DNA of 50,562 nucleotides from Gloeocapsa sp. UFS-A4-WI-NPMV-4B04 (GCA_019359535.1 JAHHHE010000011.1:1-50562), one strand, 5' to 3'. Shown: positions 41,301-50,562, numbered from the stretch's first letter. Notes: a model not told the origin generated them from the letters alone. Program-made: numbers and translations.

Positions 41301-43268
41301 ATGTGCGGAATAAGCGGTTTCTTTGATACTGAAAAGCAAATGTCTCCTGAGGAGATGGGTTCTGTAGTTCAAAAAATGTCTCATGCTCTTGCTCATCGCG
41401 GGCCAGATGATAGTGGCTTATGGGTAGATGCCGAAAATGGTATTGCTTTGGGACATCGACGGCTAGCAATTATTGATATCTCACCAGAAGGACATCAACC
41501 GATGATGTCTCTAGATAATCGCTATGTAATTGTATTTAACGGCGAGATTTATAACTTTTTAGAGTTAAGACGTGAGTTGGAACGCTTAGGTCAGTCCTTT
41601 CAGGGTCATTCTGACACCTCTGTTATGCTGGCTGGATTTAGCGAATGGGGAGTACATGAAGCAGTCAAACGCTTTAATGGAATGTTTGCTTTTGCTTTGT
41701 GGGATCGCAAAGAGCGAGTTTTGCATTTGGGACGCGATCGCTTAGGAGAAAAACCGCTTTATTATGGCTGCATCGGTCAAACTTTGCTATTTGGCTCCGA
41801 ATTAAAAGCCCTAAAAGCCCATCCTGCTTTTCAACCCCAAATTAACCGCGATGCTCTAGCATTGTTTCTCCGATATAACTGCGTACCTGCACCTTATTCA
41901 ATCTACAAAGACATCTATAAGTTACCACCCGGAACAGTCCTTACTTGGAACGGCACAGATAATCCTGCTCCCGTATCTTACTGGTCTGTCAAAGAAGCGG
42001 CTGTTGCGGGTGTAGCTGAACCTTTCCAGGGGTCAGAACAAGCAGCAGTAGCACAGCTAGACACTTTACTACGAGATGCAGTGGGGCTGCGAATGGTTGC
42101 AGATGTGCCAATAGGTGCTTTCCTGTCAGGGGGTATTGACTCTTCTACGGTGGTAGCCTTGATGCAGGCCCAGAGTAGCCAACCCGTGAAAACATTTACA
42201 ATCGGTTTTCATGAAGATGCCTACAACGAAGCACAACACGCTAAAGCTGTAGCAAAGCACCTGGGTACAGACCACACAGAACTATATGTGACTCCAGAAG
42301 AAGCACTAGCAGTCATCCCTAAGCTACCAATTTTGTACGATGAACCCTTCGCTGACGACTCCCAAATTCCGACCTTTTTGGTATCTCAACTGGCAAAAAC
42401 TCATGTAACTGTTAGTCTTTCAGGTGACGGCGGCGATGAACTGTTTGCTGGATACAACCGCTATTTCTGGGGTCGTAGTATTTGGCAGAAAATCGGCTGG
42501 ATGCCGCCAACATGGCGATCGCTTGCGGCGCGTGCCTTGACGGGAATTACACCTCAAAGTTGGGATCGTGGTTTTACTAAATTCAATGCCTTACTGCCAT
42601 CCAAACTCAGACAATCTCCTCCTGGTGGTAAATTACACAAGCTGGCTGAGATTTTGGCAGCGCAAGATCCTGAATCAATGTACGCTGGCTTTGTTTCCCA
42701 CTGGAAAGATCCCGCAGCTATAGTAATCGGCGCAAAAGAACCCGTGACGGCGTTAAGCGATCGCCACTCCTGGGCTAAGTTACCAGACTTCACTCAAACC
42801 ATGATGTATCTCGATACCATTACTTATCTCCCAGATGACATTCTCGCCAAAGTAGACCGAGCCAGTATGGGCGTGAGTTTGGAGGCTAGAGTCCCGTTTT
42901 TAGATCATCGCGTGGTGGAATTGGCTTGGCAGATGCCGCTATCGATGAACATTCGTGGCGTTAAGGGCAAGTGGCTATTGCGTCAGGTGTTGGATAAGTA
43001 TGTGCCTCAAACCTTAATTGAGCGTCCTAAGTCCGGGTTTGGGATGCCGATAGATGTTTGGTTACGCGGCCCTTTACGAGACTGGGGAGAAGCACTGTTA
43101 GATGAGAGTCAATTGCGCCAACAAGGGTTTTTTAATCCCCAACCAATTCGGCAGAAGTGGGCAGAGCATCTTTTAGGCGATCGCAACTGGCAATACTATC
43201 TGTGGGATGTATTGATGTTTCAAGCTTGGCTAGAGCGATCGCTGTTAAGTCATGAAACAAATTATTAA
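41301..43268 (+). CDS. asnB: Asparagine synthase-like glutamine amidotransferase (AsnB type)
   Basis: The 655-aa protein begins MCGISGFF with the catalytic Cys2 for glutamine hydrolysis, then AHRGPDD, HRRLAIID, NGEIYNF, FNGMFAFALWD, and the ATP pyrophosphatase motif SGGIDSSTV (about residues 276-284), SLSGDGGDELF and LARVPFLDH-like EARVPFLDHR. Chemically it transfers ammonia from Gln to a carboxylate via AMP. Members located in surface-polysaccharide clusters, such as P. aeruginosa WbpS, are thought to amidate uronic acids, and that is the likely job here given the neighbouring dehydrogenase and epimerase. A role in ordinary asparagine synthesis cannot be excluded. It starts 0 bp after the polymerase stop. 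Confidence 0.85.
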   Translation: MCGISGFFDTEKQMSPEEMGSVVQKMSHALAHRGPDDSGLWVDAENGIALGHRRLAIIDISPEGHQPMMSLDNRYVIVFNGEIYNFLELRRELERLGQSFQGHSDTSVMLAGFSEWGVHEAVKRFNGMFAFALWDRKERVLHLGRDRLGEKPLYYGCIGQTLLFGSELKALKAHPAFQPQINRDALALFLRYNCVPAPYSIYKDIYKLPPGTVLTWNGTDNPAPVSYWSVKEAAVAGVAEPFQGSEQAAVAQLDTLLRDAVGLRMVADVPIGAFLSGGIDSSTVVALMQAQSSQPVKTFTIGFHEDAYNEAQHAKAVAKHLGTDHTELYVTPEEALAVIPKLPILYDEPFADDSQIPTFLVSQLAKTHVTVSLSGDGGDELFAGYNRYFWGRSIWQKIGWMPPTWRSLAARALTGITPQSWDRGFTKFNALLPSKLRQSPPGGKLHKLAEILAAQDPESMYAGFVSHWKDPAAIVIGAKEPVTALSDRHSWAKLPDFTQTMMYLDTITYLPDDILAKVDRASMGVSLEARVPFLDHRVVELAWQMPLSMNIRGVKGKWLLRQVLDKYVPQTLIERPKSGFGMPIDVWLRGPLRDWGEALLDESQLRQQGFFNPQPIRQKWAEHLLGDRNWQYYLWDVLMFQAWLERSLLSHETNY

Positions 43269-43418
43269 AACTTACTTAATTGTACTGAGCCTCCTAATAA
43301 AGCTGATACACAATAGAAAGTAGAACAACATTTACCTGTTAAAAATATTACATAGTTTTTTAAATAGACATTTAGTGTATTTATCAGTCAACCGATTAGA
43401 TAATCTACCGTAAAATAA

Positions 43419-44696
43419 ATGATTAATATCGCAGTGATTGGTCTTGGCTATGTCGGGTTGCCTGTCGCCTTAGCATTTGCCAAAAAATTTCCCAACACAG
43501 TTGGATTTGATATCAATCTAGAAAAAGTCGCCGCGTTGAAAGAGGGTATTGATTCCACTGGTGAAGTTTCTATTGATGACTTAAAAACCTCCACTCTCAA
43601 AATTACTACAGACATAGTTGATTTAGCTGATACAAACTTCTTTGTTATTGCTGTACCAACTCCAATTGACGGCAACCGTTGTCCCGACCTCACCCCCCTA
43701 ATCAAAGCCTCTGAAATTGTTGGTAAGGTGCTAAAACCGGGCTGTGTAGTAGTGTACGAGTCCACCGTTTATCCAGGAGTAACAGAGGATATCTGTGGGC
43801 CAGTCTTGGCAAAAGTATCTGATCTGCGACAGGGAATTGATTTTAAGTTAGGCTACTCACCAGAGCGAATTAATCCTGGTGACAAAGCTCATACCCTGGA
43901 AAAAATTGTCAAAGTCGTAGCAGGCGAAGATGCCGAAACATTAGAACAGGTTGCTAATGTATACGCAACCATTGTCGATGCAGGTGTTTATCGCACTTCC
44001 TCCATCCAAGTCGCTGAAACTGCCAAAGTCATTGAGAATACCCAGCGAGATTTGAACGTTGCCTTAATGAATGAGCTAGCGATAATTTGCGATCATCTAG
44101 GAATTCGCACCAGCGATGTCTTAGCAGCTGCAAGCACTAAATGGAACTTTTTAGGCTTCAAACCAGGGCTTGTAGGCGGTCACTGTATCGGTGTCGATCC
44201 CTATTACCTGACCACTAAAGCGAAACAGATGGGGTATTATCCCCAAGTGATCTTAGCTGGACGACGCATCAATGACAGTATGGGTAAATACCTGGGAGAG
44301 CGCTTAGTAAAGCTTTTAGTGCAAGCAAATCTACCGATTAAAGGCGCACGGGTAGGAATTCTCGGACTCACATTTAAAGAAAATGTGCCAGACTTACGTA
44401 ATAGCCGAGTGCCAGACATAGTGGCAGAGTTACGGCAATTCGGCATCGAGCCTTTAGTCCATGACCCCTTGGCTGATATCCTACAAGCACAGCAGCTATA
44501 CGGTATTCAATTGATAGATTGGCAGGATTTTTCTAATTTAGATGCAATTGTGTTTGCTGTTAACCATCAAGCATACCTGGACATACCCCGCGATCAGCTG
44601 CTAGCTTGTGTGCGTCCTGATGGAGTGCTGATGGATGTGAAATCTGTTTTCGATCCTGCTACAGTACCTTCCAGCATAAGTTACTGGAGTTTATAG
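43419..44696 (+). CDS. UDP-N-acetylhexosamine 6-dehydrogenase (TviB/WbpO/VipA type)
   Basis: The 425-aa protein is a nucleotide-sugar dehydrogenase: N-terminal [42 protein letters not shown], and the catalytic Cys256 in [12 protein letters not shown], then [14 protein letters not shown]. The [10 protein letters not shown] and [12 protein letters not shown] forms are typical of TviB/WbpO, which oxidise UDP-GlcNAc or UDP-GalNAc to the uronic acid with NAD. The exact substrate is inferred from family. The epimerase gene follows after 10 bp, so the two act together. Confidence 0.9.
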   Translation: MINIAVIGLGYVGLPVALAFAKKFPNTVGFDINLEKVAALKEGIDSTGEVSIDDLKTSTLKITTDIVDLADTNFFVIAVPTPIDGNRCPDLTPLIKASEIVGKVLKPGCVVVYESTVYPGVTEDICGPVLAKVSDLRQGIDFKLGYSPERINPGDKAHTLEKIVKVVAGEDAETLEQVANVYATIVDAGVYRTSSIQVAETAKVIENTQRDLNVALMNELAIICDHLGIRTSDVLAAASTKWNFLGFKPGLVGGHCIGVDPYYLTTKAKQMGYYPQVILAGRRINDSMGKYLGERLVKLLVQANLPIKGARVGILGLTFKENVPDLRNSRVPDIVAELRQFGIEPLVHDPLADILQAQQLYGIQLIDWQDFSNLDAIVFAVNHQAYLDIPRDQLLACVRPDGVLMDVKSVFDPATVPSSISYWSL

Positions 44697-44706
44697 AGGG
44701 AATTGC

Positions 44707-45714
44707 ATGGTCATTTTGGTTACGGGTGCTGCTGGGTTTATTGGTTTTCACCTGAGTCAGCGTCTTTTAGCTAGGGGAGACGAAGTGATTGGACTAGATA
44801 ATATTAATGATTACTACGATGTAACCATTAAAAAAGACAGGCTAGCCCAACTACAAACGTACTCAGGTTTTAGGTTTCACAAGCTAGATTTGGCAGACCG
44901 TGAAGGCATGGCTAGGCTGTTTACCGAACATTCCTTTGACAAAGTGGCTCATCTAGCAGCGCAAGCTGGGGTGCGTTACTCTTTAACGAATCCTCATGCT
45001 TATGTAGATAGCAACTTGGTAGGTTTTATCAATGTCCTAGAAGGTTGTCGCTATTCGGGAGTACATCACCTAGTATTTGCTTCCTCTAGTTCTGTTTACG
45101 GTGCTAATACCAAAATGCCATTGTCTATTCACGACAATGTAGACCACCCAATTAGCTTATATGCTGCCAGTAAGAAAGCTAATGAACTGATGGCGCATAC
45201 CTACAGTCATTTGTATAATTTACCTACTACTGGTTTGCGCTTTTTTACAGTCTACGGCCCTTGGGGTCGTCCAGATATGGCGCTATTTCTGTTTACAAAA
45301 GCAATTTTGGCAGGGCGACCAATTGATGTTTTTAATTACGGAAAAATGAAGCGGGATTTTACCTATATTGATGACATCGTAGAAGGTGTTGTCAGAGTGT
45401 TAGATAAAATTCCTGAGCCTAATTCTGCATGGTCAGGAAATACACCCGATCCAGGAACCAGTTATGCTCGGTATAAAATTTATAATATTGGCAACAATCA
45501 ACCGAATGAATTGATCCACTTTATTGAGGTGCTAGAAAATTACTTGGGTATGAAAGCAGAAATGAATATGCTACCGCTTCAACCAGGTGATGTACCAGAA
45601 ACTTATGCAGATGTAGACGAGCTTGTTAAAGATGTAGGCTTTAAGCCCAACACATCAATTGAAATAGGAATTGAACATTTTGTGAAATGGTATCGGTCTT
45701 ATTACCAAGTTTAA
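44707..45714 (+). CDS. UDP-glucuronate 4-epimerase-like SDR (extended)
   Basis: The 335-aa protein has the Gly motif [25 protein letters not shown], the catalytic Ser in [16 protein letters not shown] (Y-x-x-x-K), and [14 protein letters not shown], which are signatures of UDP-glucuronate 4-epimerase. It interconverts UDP-GlcA and UDP-GalA, or an N-acetyl analogue when teamed with a TviB-type enzyme; family-level evidence favours the former. It sits 10 bp after the dehydrogenase. Confidence 0.88.
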   Translation: MVILVTGAAGFIGFHLSQRLLARGDEVIGLDNINDYYDVTIKKDRLAQLQTYSGFRFHKLDLADREGMARLFTEHSFDKVAHLAAQAGVRYSLTNPHAYVDSNLVGFINVLEGCRYSGVHHLVFASSSSVYGANTKMPLSIHDNVDHPISLYAASKKANELMAHTYSHLYNLPTTGLRFFTVYGPWGRPDMALFLFTKAILAGRPIDVFNYGKMKRDFTYIDDIVEGVVRVLDKIPEPNSAWSGNTPDPGTSYARYKIYNIGNNQPNELIHFIEVLENYLGMKAEMNMLPLQPGDVPETYADVDELVKDVGFKPNTSIEIGIEHFVKWYRSYYQV

Positions 45715-45743
45715 CTAATACTTTATAAGTAATTAGCCCTGAT

Positions 45744-46955
45744 ATGGAAAAAATAGTAAAGCTACTTCAGATCACAACTGTACCTGAAACACTCAGCTTC
45801 CTCAAAGGGCAGACAGGTTATATGAAGGCACGAGGCTTTGAAGTTCACGCCCTATCTTCTCCAGGAGAATTTTTAACTGAATTTGCCGAAAGTGAGCAGG
45901 TAAGTGTTTATGCTGTAAAAATGCATCGGCGGATTACTCCGTTACAAGATATCTATGCCATATTCCAGGTTTGGCTACATCTACGCCAAATTCGTCCCCA
46001 GATTGTCCATGCTCACACTCCAAAAGGAGGGCTAGTTGGTACAATTAGTGCGTGGCTTGCGGGAGTGCCTGTGCGTATTTACCACATTCGCGGTTTACCT
46101 TTTATGACTGCTACAGGCTACAAGCGCTTGCTGCTGCGGTGGAGTGAAAAGGTTTCATGTCTGCTTGCTAATCAAGTGCTGTGCGTTAGCCACTCAATTC
46201 GTGAAGTAGCAGTGGCTGAAATTTGCCCAGCAGATAAGGTGAAAGTCCTACTCGGCGGCAGTGGTAATGGTGTAGATGCTAGTGGTAAGTTTAACCCTGC
46301 ACAGGTAGGTGTACACACTCGTCAGGAAATACGCAAAAAGTATGGAATTCCTGGTGAGGCTTTGGTGGTTGGCTTTGTAGGGCGGATTGTCCGCGATAAG
46401 GGCATAGCAGAACTTGTAGCAGCATGGAAAACCTTGCGTGCCGAGTTTCCCAACCTACATTTACTAATGGTTGGCTCCTTTGAACCCCAAGACGCAGTAT
46501 CGCCGGATATAGAAAATTTGCTGACAAGTGATGAGCGGATTCATTTAACTGGCATAGTTTATAACACAGCGCCAGTTTATGCAGCTATGGATATCTTAAC
46601 GCTACCAACCTATCGAGAAGGATTGCCGAATGTGCCTCTAGAGGCGGCAGCTATGGAGTTACCAGTAGTAGCTACACTCATTCCTGGCTGCATAGATGCA
46701 GTGCAAGACGGTGTAACCGGAACGCTAGTACCACCTCGGAACGCAGAAGCATTAGCAGATGCAATTCGGATGTATTTGCATGACTCAGAGTTACGCCGCC
46801 AACATGGACAGGTAGGACGCGATCGCGTTTTACGAGGATTTCGTCAAGAGGCAATCTGGGAAGCAGTGTATCAAGAATACCTGCAACTTTTACAACACCA
46901 AGGATTATCTGCTCCTAGTCCTGGAACTGATAGTACAGAAGCAGTGTTGCTATAA
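45744..46955 (+). CDS. GT4 family glycosyltransferase
   Basis: The 403-aa protein has a GT-B layout: LLQITTVPETLSFLKGQTGYMKARGFEVHALSS, HAHTPKGGLVGTISAWLAGVP, then the C-terminal VVGFVGRIVRDKGIAELV and the E-x7-E-like PTYREGLPNVPLEAAAMELPVVAT. The GGLVG start resembles PglA/WbpH-type enzymes that extend an undecaprenyl-linked sugar with GalNAc or a uronic acid. The specific sugar is unknown. Confidence 0.88.
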   Translation: MEKIVKLLQITTVPETLSFLKGQTGYMKARGFEVHALSSPGEFLTEFAESEQVSVYAVKMHRRITPLQDIYAIFQVWLHLRQIRPQIVHAHTPKGGLVGTISAWLAGVPVRIYHIRGLPFMTATGYKRLLLRWSEKVSCLLANQVLCVSHSIREVAVAEICPADKVKVLLGGSGNGVDASGKFNPAQVGVHTRQEIRKKYGIPGEALVVGFVGRIVRDKGIAELVAAWKTLRAEFPNLHLLMVGSFEPQDAVSPDIENLLTSDERIHLTGIVYNTAPVYAAMDILTLPTYREGLPNVPLEAAAMELPVVATLIPGCIDAVQDGVTGTLVPPRNAEALADAIRMYLHDSELRRQHGQVGRDRVLRGFRQEAIWEAVYQEYLQLLQHQGLSAPSPGTDSTEAVLL

Positions 46956-46978
46956 CTTGGATTACTAAAAAAATTGAG

Positions 46979-48625
46979 ATGTTACTTAATAGTCAACTTT
47001 CTCGAATTGGCTTTTTAGTCTTTTTAGCCTTGTTAAACCCAGGACTCGTTCAATGTGTGCAGATACCAGCAGCAACTACCGCACATAAGCAAACTGTTGC
47101 AGTAACTACCTTACATAAGCAAATAGCAGCAGTTCCTCAACGAACTATAGCATTCAAGTTAACTGCTTCTAGCGGCAGTGAAGCTATTGGTACTACCAAC
47201 TTGGCAGTAAATCTAAGTGGAACTAATAGTCAAACTGTAACTGTAAATTACACAGTAAACAATAGCACAGCTAGCAACACAAACCTTGGTAGCGGTAAAG
47301 ATTACAACCTTGCTCGTGGTACATTAACGTTTCAACCTGGTGTTACTACTAAAAATATTTCTATCTCTATCCTTAATGATTCTATAAACGAAGCTGACGA
47401 GACAATTAAGATAACGCTGTCAAATCCTAAAAATGCAATCCTGGGTAGTAATAACTCACATACTTATACGATTGTTGATAATGATAGAAAATCAATTGTT
47501 GACATCAAAAAAGATTTTGGAGCGGTTGGTAACGGAATTACTGATGATACAGCCGCCATCCAAAAAGCAATAAATACAACGGATAACAGAGGAGGTGGAG
47601 TTATTTTATTTCCTCCGGGTGTTTATATTGTAAAATCTGTTGAATTAAAAGAAAACATTACTTATCAAGGATATGGAGCAACGATTAAAAGACCACCTAT
47701 GCAAGGCAAGTGGACAAGAACTTTTGAGGGTCTTTATTCAGGAAAAGTAGACTCAAAACCATTAATTATCAAAGGGTTAACATTTGATGGAAACAGCAAA
47801 AATCAAGGTGCATACAAAGATCATGAGTTAGAGCAGGCACATTTAATATTTTTAGCTGGAAATGAAACTCAGCCAGGAAAATTAACAGCAATAGTTGAAG
47901 ATTGTACATTCAAGAATGGAGTAGCTGACGGAATTTCTGTATATAATAACGTTGCAGTTAAAGTATACAATTGTGAGGCTATAGATGTCTTTCGTGGTGG
48001 ATTTGTCTTGACAGGTGGATATTCCTCGGCTGAGGTTTCTAAACTGACAACAAGAGGCAAAATTGATCCTACAGGAATTGATATTGAGGTTGACGGCAAA
48101 GGTTACGGTAATACATTAAAAGTAGATGTGAAACTTGATGATCTCAATTTGATTAACGGAGATTTTGATATTGCTGTATCTGAAGGCTCTAATGTTACTG
48201 GCAATAAAATCATTGCTGATGCACCATTTTTTATTTTTAATCTAAATTCAACGATGAAGTTTACAAACTCCACATTTAAAGTCGGAGCAGCTGATGGATA
48301 TGACAATAGAATCGTGTTTCCGGGTAAGCTAACTTTTGAAAACTGCCAGTTTTATATTACTAGGAAAATAACTGAAAAACCTTATAGCTTTTTTGCGGCA
48401 GCTGATATTTGGTGGCAGCATCGAAGTGCTGGCATTCAACGTAACCAATTAGTGGTTTTCAACAACTGTCAATTTAAGCTAGATAGTAACATCAAAAGCA
48501 CAGATAAAACTTATGCTATCTACTCACGGGAGGACACTAAGGAAAACAACAATAGCTTACAAATCAATGGGGGAAATATTTCCAATAATTACGATATGAA
48601 GGTTTTCAGGCAATTAGTAGAATAG
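46979..48625 (+). CDS. Calx-beta plus right-handed beta-helix protein (pectate-lyase-3-like)
   Basis: A signal peptide (LSRIGFLVFLALLNPGLVQC) is followed by a Thr-rich stretch and a Calx-beta domain (about residues 55-165: NYTVNNSTASN, GSGKDYNLARGTLTFQPG, DETIKITLSNPKNA). Then comes a Pectate_lyase_3-like start (DFGAVGNGITDDTAAIQKAI, GGGVILFPPGVY) and repeated helical coils with QGYGATIKRP, VEDCTFKNGVADGIS and VKVYNCEAIDVF. This is the fold of pectate lyases and polysaccharide depolymerases/epimerases. The catalytic residues cannot be assigned. Being secreted and in the cluster, it may trim or modify the polymer. It ends 29 bp before the priming transferase frame. Confidence 0.8.
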   Translation: MLLNSQLSRIGFLVFLALLNPGLVQCVQIPAATTAHKQTVAVTTLHKQIAAVPQRTIAFKLTASSGSEAIGTTNLAVNLSGTNSQTVTVNYTVNNSTASNTNLGSGKDYNLARGTLTFQPGVTTKNISISILNDSINEADETIKITLSNPKNAILGSNNSHTYTIVDNDRKSIVDIKKDFGAVGNGITDDTAAIQKAINTTDNRGGGVILFPPGVYIVKSVELKENITYQGYGATIKRPPMQGKWTRTFEGLYSGKVDSKPLIIKGLTFDGNSKNQGAYKDHELEQAHLIFLAGNETQPGKLTAIVEDCTFKNGVADGISVYNNVAVKVYNCEAIDVFRGGFVLTGGYSSAEVSKLTTRGKIDPTGIDIEVDGKGYGNTLKVDVKLDDLNLINGDFDIAVSEGSNVTGNKIIADAPFFIFNLNSTMKFTNSTFKVGAADGYDNRIVFPGKLTFENCQFYITRKITEKPYSFFAAADIWWQHRSAGIQRNQLVVFNNCQFKLDSNIKSTDKTYAIYSREDTKENNNSLQINGGNISNNYDMKVFRQLVE

Positions 48626-48654
48626 AGATGATAAAAGTATAAGTACACCAGGAA

Positions 48655-49332
48655 TTGACATTTTTAAAAAATGTATCTTTAATGTATGCCAAATTATACT
48701 CTGGTAATCGTTTCACCAGATACAGCAGACTGGTTAAGTCCATATTAGATAGATTAGTAGCTGCGATCGCTTTACTTCTTTTCTCTCCTTTACTGCTGCT
48801 GGCAGCGATCGCCATTTATATTCGCATGGGCAACCCAATTCTTTTTGCCCAACCGCGCCCTGGCAAAGATGGCCGCATCTTCACCTTCTATAAATTCCGC
48901 ACAATGACTAATCAGTGCGACTCTGAGGGCAATCTTCTTCCCGATGCCCAACGCCTCACAGCCCTGGGTAAATTTCTGCGGCAAATGAGTCTAGACGAGC
49001 TCCCTCAACTCTGGAACGTTCTTAAGGGTGACATGAGTTTCGTCGGTCCCCGTCCCCTCTTAGTAGAATACCTAAACCTCTACAGCCCTGAACAAGCACG
49101 CCGTCACGAAATTAAACCCGGGATCACGGGTTGGGCACAAATTAACGGTCGTAATACCATTACTTGGGAAGAGAAATTTAATCTTGATGTCTGGTACATC
49201 GATCATTGGAGTCTCTGGCTTGACTTAAAAATTTTGCTTCTAACGGTGTGGAAAGTATTACAAAGAGAGGGTATAAGCCAAGCTGGTCATGCCACAATAG
49301 AAGACTTTCAAGGAAATTGTCATGAAAAATAA
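48655..49332 (+). CDS. Polyprenyl-phosphate sugar-1-phosphate transferase (priming enzyme)
   Basis: The 225-aa protein is a short monotopic family member: a hydrophobic hairpin (LDRLVAAIALLLFSPLLLLAAIAIYI) then FAQPRPGKDGRIFTFYKFRTM, LPQLWNVLKGDMSFVGPRPLL and ITGWAQINGRNTITWEEK. These PglC/WcaJ-type enzymes start repeat-unit assembly by moving sugar-1-P to undecaprenyl-P, at the inner face of the plasma membrane. The frame starts at a TTG (48655); the ATG at 48682 is an alternative start that retains the whole domain. It is late in the cluster instead of first, a common arrangement. Confidence 0.9.
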   Translation: MTFLKNVSLMYAKLYSGNRFTRYSRLVKSILDRLVAAIALLLFSPLLLLAAIAIYIRMGNPILFAQPRPGKDGRIFTFYKFRTMTNQCDSEGNLLPDAQRLTALGKFLRQMSLDELPQLWNVLKGDMSFVGPRPLLVEYLNLYSPEQARRHEIKPGITGWAQINGRNTITWEEKFNLDVWYIDHWSLWLDLKILLLTVWKVLQREGISQAGHATIEDFQGNCHEK

Positions 49333-49382
49333 TTTTACAGTTAAGTTTTGGCAGCTTACGTAAGTCTCTATAAGCACCAGGA

Positions 49383-50267
49383 ATGCAGCTAATGAGTAGT
49401 AATTTGCAGTTGCGAGATGTTTCTGAAGCCGTGCTGGCTTCAATGACCGAAGAAGACTTTGCAAACTGGCAACGTGAACAGGGAACACACGTTATTTACC
49501 ATCGCGATCGCTACTGGAAAGAAACGCGTTTTGGCTTCTATGAGCCAATTCATTGGCTGGCTCGTTTGAGCGTCAAGCAGATAACGCCTCCAGCGCTATT
49601 GTACTGGGGCTTCCGGGCATCATTATCTGAAGATGATGCGGCGGCTGCCAATGGCTCAATGCCTATTCACTTGCTGTCCAACCTAGAAGGATACGATTTA
49701 CAAACCTTTTCAAAAAATCGCAGAAAACATATCCGAAAGGGTCTGGCGCGGGTTAAAATTGTGGAACTGATCGGTTCAGAACTGTTGCAAGAGCAAGGGT
49801 ATGAAGTCCTTATTTCAGCTGTAACGCGAACAGGGTATGGGAAAATACCTTCACGAAAGGACTATCTAGCGGGTTTAGCGAAGTATATAACCCCTAGACA
49901 TCGGTTAATTCTTGCAGGTATCATCGGTGATAAGCTCGGTGGTTATTTAACTGGATATGCTATTAATGGAACTGCATACATGGAGCATAGAGTTATTGCA
50001 ACTGCAGCATTGTCAACGGACATTAGCAGTGGATTGCTCTTTGAGTTTGTGCAAGTCTGCCGTCGCAATGGCAAAATTCGTGAGATTGTCAGCGGTCAGC
50101 ACCCCATAGAAGATTCAGGGCTATGCGCCTTCAAAGAGGGAATGGGATTCCCAGTAAAACATATTCCCACTAAGGTATGCCTGAATCCAATTATTGGACG
50201 CTTTATTTGCTGGCGATATCCAAACAAATATTATCGCTTGACTGGACTTAACACCGATGTGAGTTAA
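49383..50267 (+). CDS. GNAT/FemAB-like acyltransferase
   Basis: The 294-aa protein contains NRRKHIRKGLARVKI, VLISAVTRTGY, RHRLILAGIIGDKLGGYLTGYAINGTAYMEHRVIA, and SGQHPIEDSGLCAFKEGMGFP. The strand-K-x-x-FK-x-x-x-G(F) end with the acetyl-CoA-like region is typical for GNAT acyltransferases. There are no membrane segments. The substrate is unknown but a sugar in the same polymer is plausible. An in-frame ATG at 49392 is also possible. It is the second such gene in the cluster (other at 36824) and the two are not obviously close relatives. Confidence 0.65.
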   Translation: MQLMSSNLQLRDVSEAVLASMTEEDFANWQREQGTHVIYHRDRYWKETRFGFYEPIHWLARLSVKQITPPALLYWGFRASLSEDDAAAANGSMPIHLLSNLEGYDLQTFSKNRRKHIRKGLARVKIVELIGSELLQEQGYEVLISAVTRTGYGKIPSRKDYLAGLAKYITPRHRLILAGIIGDKLGGYLTGYAINGTAYMEHRVIATAALSTDISSGLLFEFVQVCRRNGKIREIVSGQHPIEDSGLCAFKEGMGFPVKHIPTKVCLNPIIGRFICWRYPNKYYRLTGLNTDVS

Positions 50268-50446
50268 TTTAACGACTAGCAGAGATAATTTGAAATGCTT
50301 TTATAAAGAAGTACAGGAAGTCTAAGAGCTTGCATACTTTTATTCACGATCTGAAAAATAACGCGGCATGGTATATGTACTGTAGTCAAACACGATACAA
50401 TGTTTCTAGCAAAATGTTCCTGCTAAACAAGTAATCCAGGGATAAT

Positions 50447-50562
50447 TCATTGAAAAAGGGAAAATAGCTGAGGGATGTTATGGGAGAAAAATCGTTCAGC
50501 TTTGGTCAGGGAATTATAGCCGTGTTGACGTGCAAGATTAATAACGATATTGCGGAGCAACG
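50447..50562 (-). CDS. C-terminal fragment of an ISAs1-like transposase (enters from the right)
   Basis: The minus strand, reading in from the edge, gives LLRNIVINLARQHGYNSLTK then AERFFSHNIPQLFSLFQ and a stop at 50447-50449. The L-R-N-I-x-I-N-L motif is the usual end of ISAs1-type transposases. Only 38 residues are inside the window. The stretch 50268-50446 shows no gene and may include the element's end. Confidence 0.7.
   Translation of the reverse strand, partial: LLRNIVINLARQHGYNSLTKAERFFSHNIPQLFSLFQ

Noticed and set aside
1-50562. tRNA, rRNA or tmRNA genes
   Set aside because: No T-loop (GGTTCGAATCC-type) sequence with the rest of a cloverleaf was found by eye.

Overview
The window is cyanobacterial chromosomal DNA. 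The octamer GCGATCGC (HIP1) recurs throughout, and several genes belong to families centred on cyanobacteria: PxcA/CemA, a short RRM RNA-binding protein, a TIGR03032 protein and an SbcC-like ATPase. Heptameric short tandem repeats and many small palindromic repeats point to a repeat-rich genome of the Nostocales/Chroococcidiopsis kind, but I cannot name the species.

Layout. 1-8.1 kb: a transposase fragment at the left edge, a 1160-aa RTX-type secreted protein with seven near-identical 55-aa repeats, a TIGR03032 gene just upstream of it, a decayed DDE insertion sequence, a small membrane protein, and a debris zone with the ruined start of a release-factor-like (baeRF) gene. 8.2-15.7 kb, mostly minus strand: a GH63-type glucosidase, an SDR dehydrogenase, a lipoprotein-like methyltransferase, a GH43-type five-bladed propeller and a PhyH-type dioxygenase. 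A truncated phosphopantetheinyl transferase and large heptamer/21-mer repeat arrays lie among them. 16-32 kb: housekeeping and signalling genes, namely an RRM protein preceded by an 80-bp tandem repeat, SbcC, an MHYT-PAS-PAS-GGDEF-EAL protein, a dead Ser/Thr kinase gene, a UvrD/AddB-like protein, PxcA, CobU, RNase Z and a SpoIID-like protein.

32.7-50.3 kb is a 13-gene, all-plus-strand exopolysaccharide cluster. It encodes a membrane nucleotide-sugar dehydratase fused to an EAL domain, a GH43-like protein, two GNAT/FemAB-like acyltransferases, a Wzx-type flippase, GT2 and GT4 glycosyltransferases, a Wzy-type polymerase, an AsnB-type amidotransferase, a TviB/WbpO-type dehydrogenase, a UDP-glucuronate-4-epimerase-like protein, a Calx-beta/beta-helix protein, and a PglC/WcaJ-like priming transferase. 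These parts fit a lipid-linked, Wzx/Wzy-type pathway, and the sugar-modifying genes suggest (inference) a polymer containing uronic acids, possibly amidated and acylated. No Wza/Wzc export genes are in the window. A second transposase fragment lies at the right edge.

The most striking item is the dehydratase-EAL fusion (32716-35544). A FlaA1/WbpM-like membrane enzyme carries a C-terminal EAL domain whose catalytic motifs are partly lost. It looks like a c-di-GMP receptor built directly into an EPS biosynthetic enzyme. An intact GGDEF-EAL protein that could make or degrade the signal is encoded about 10 kb away.
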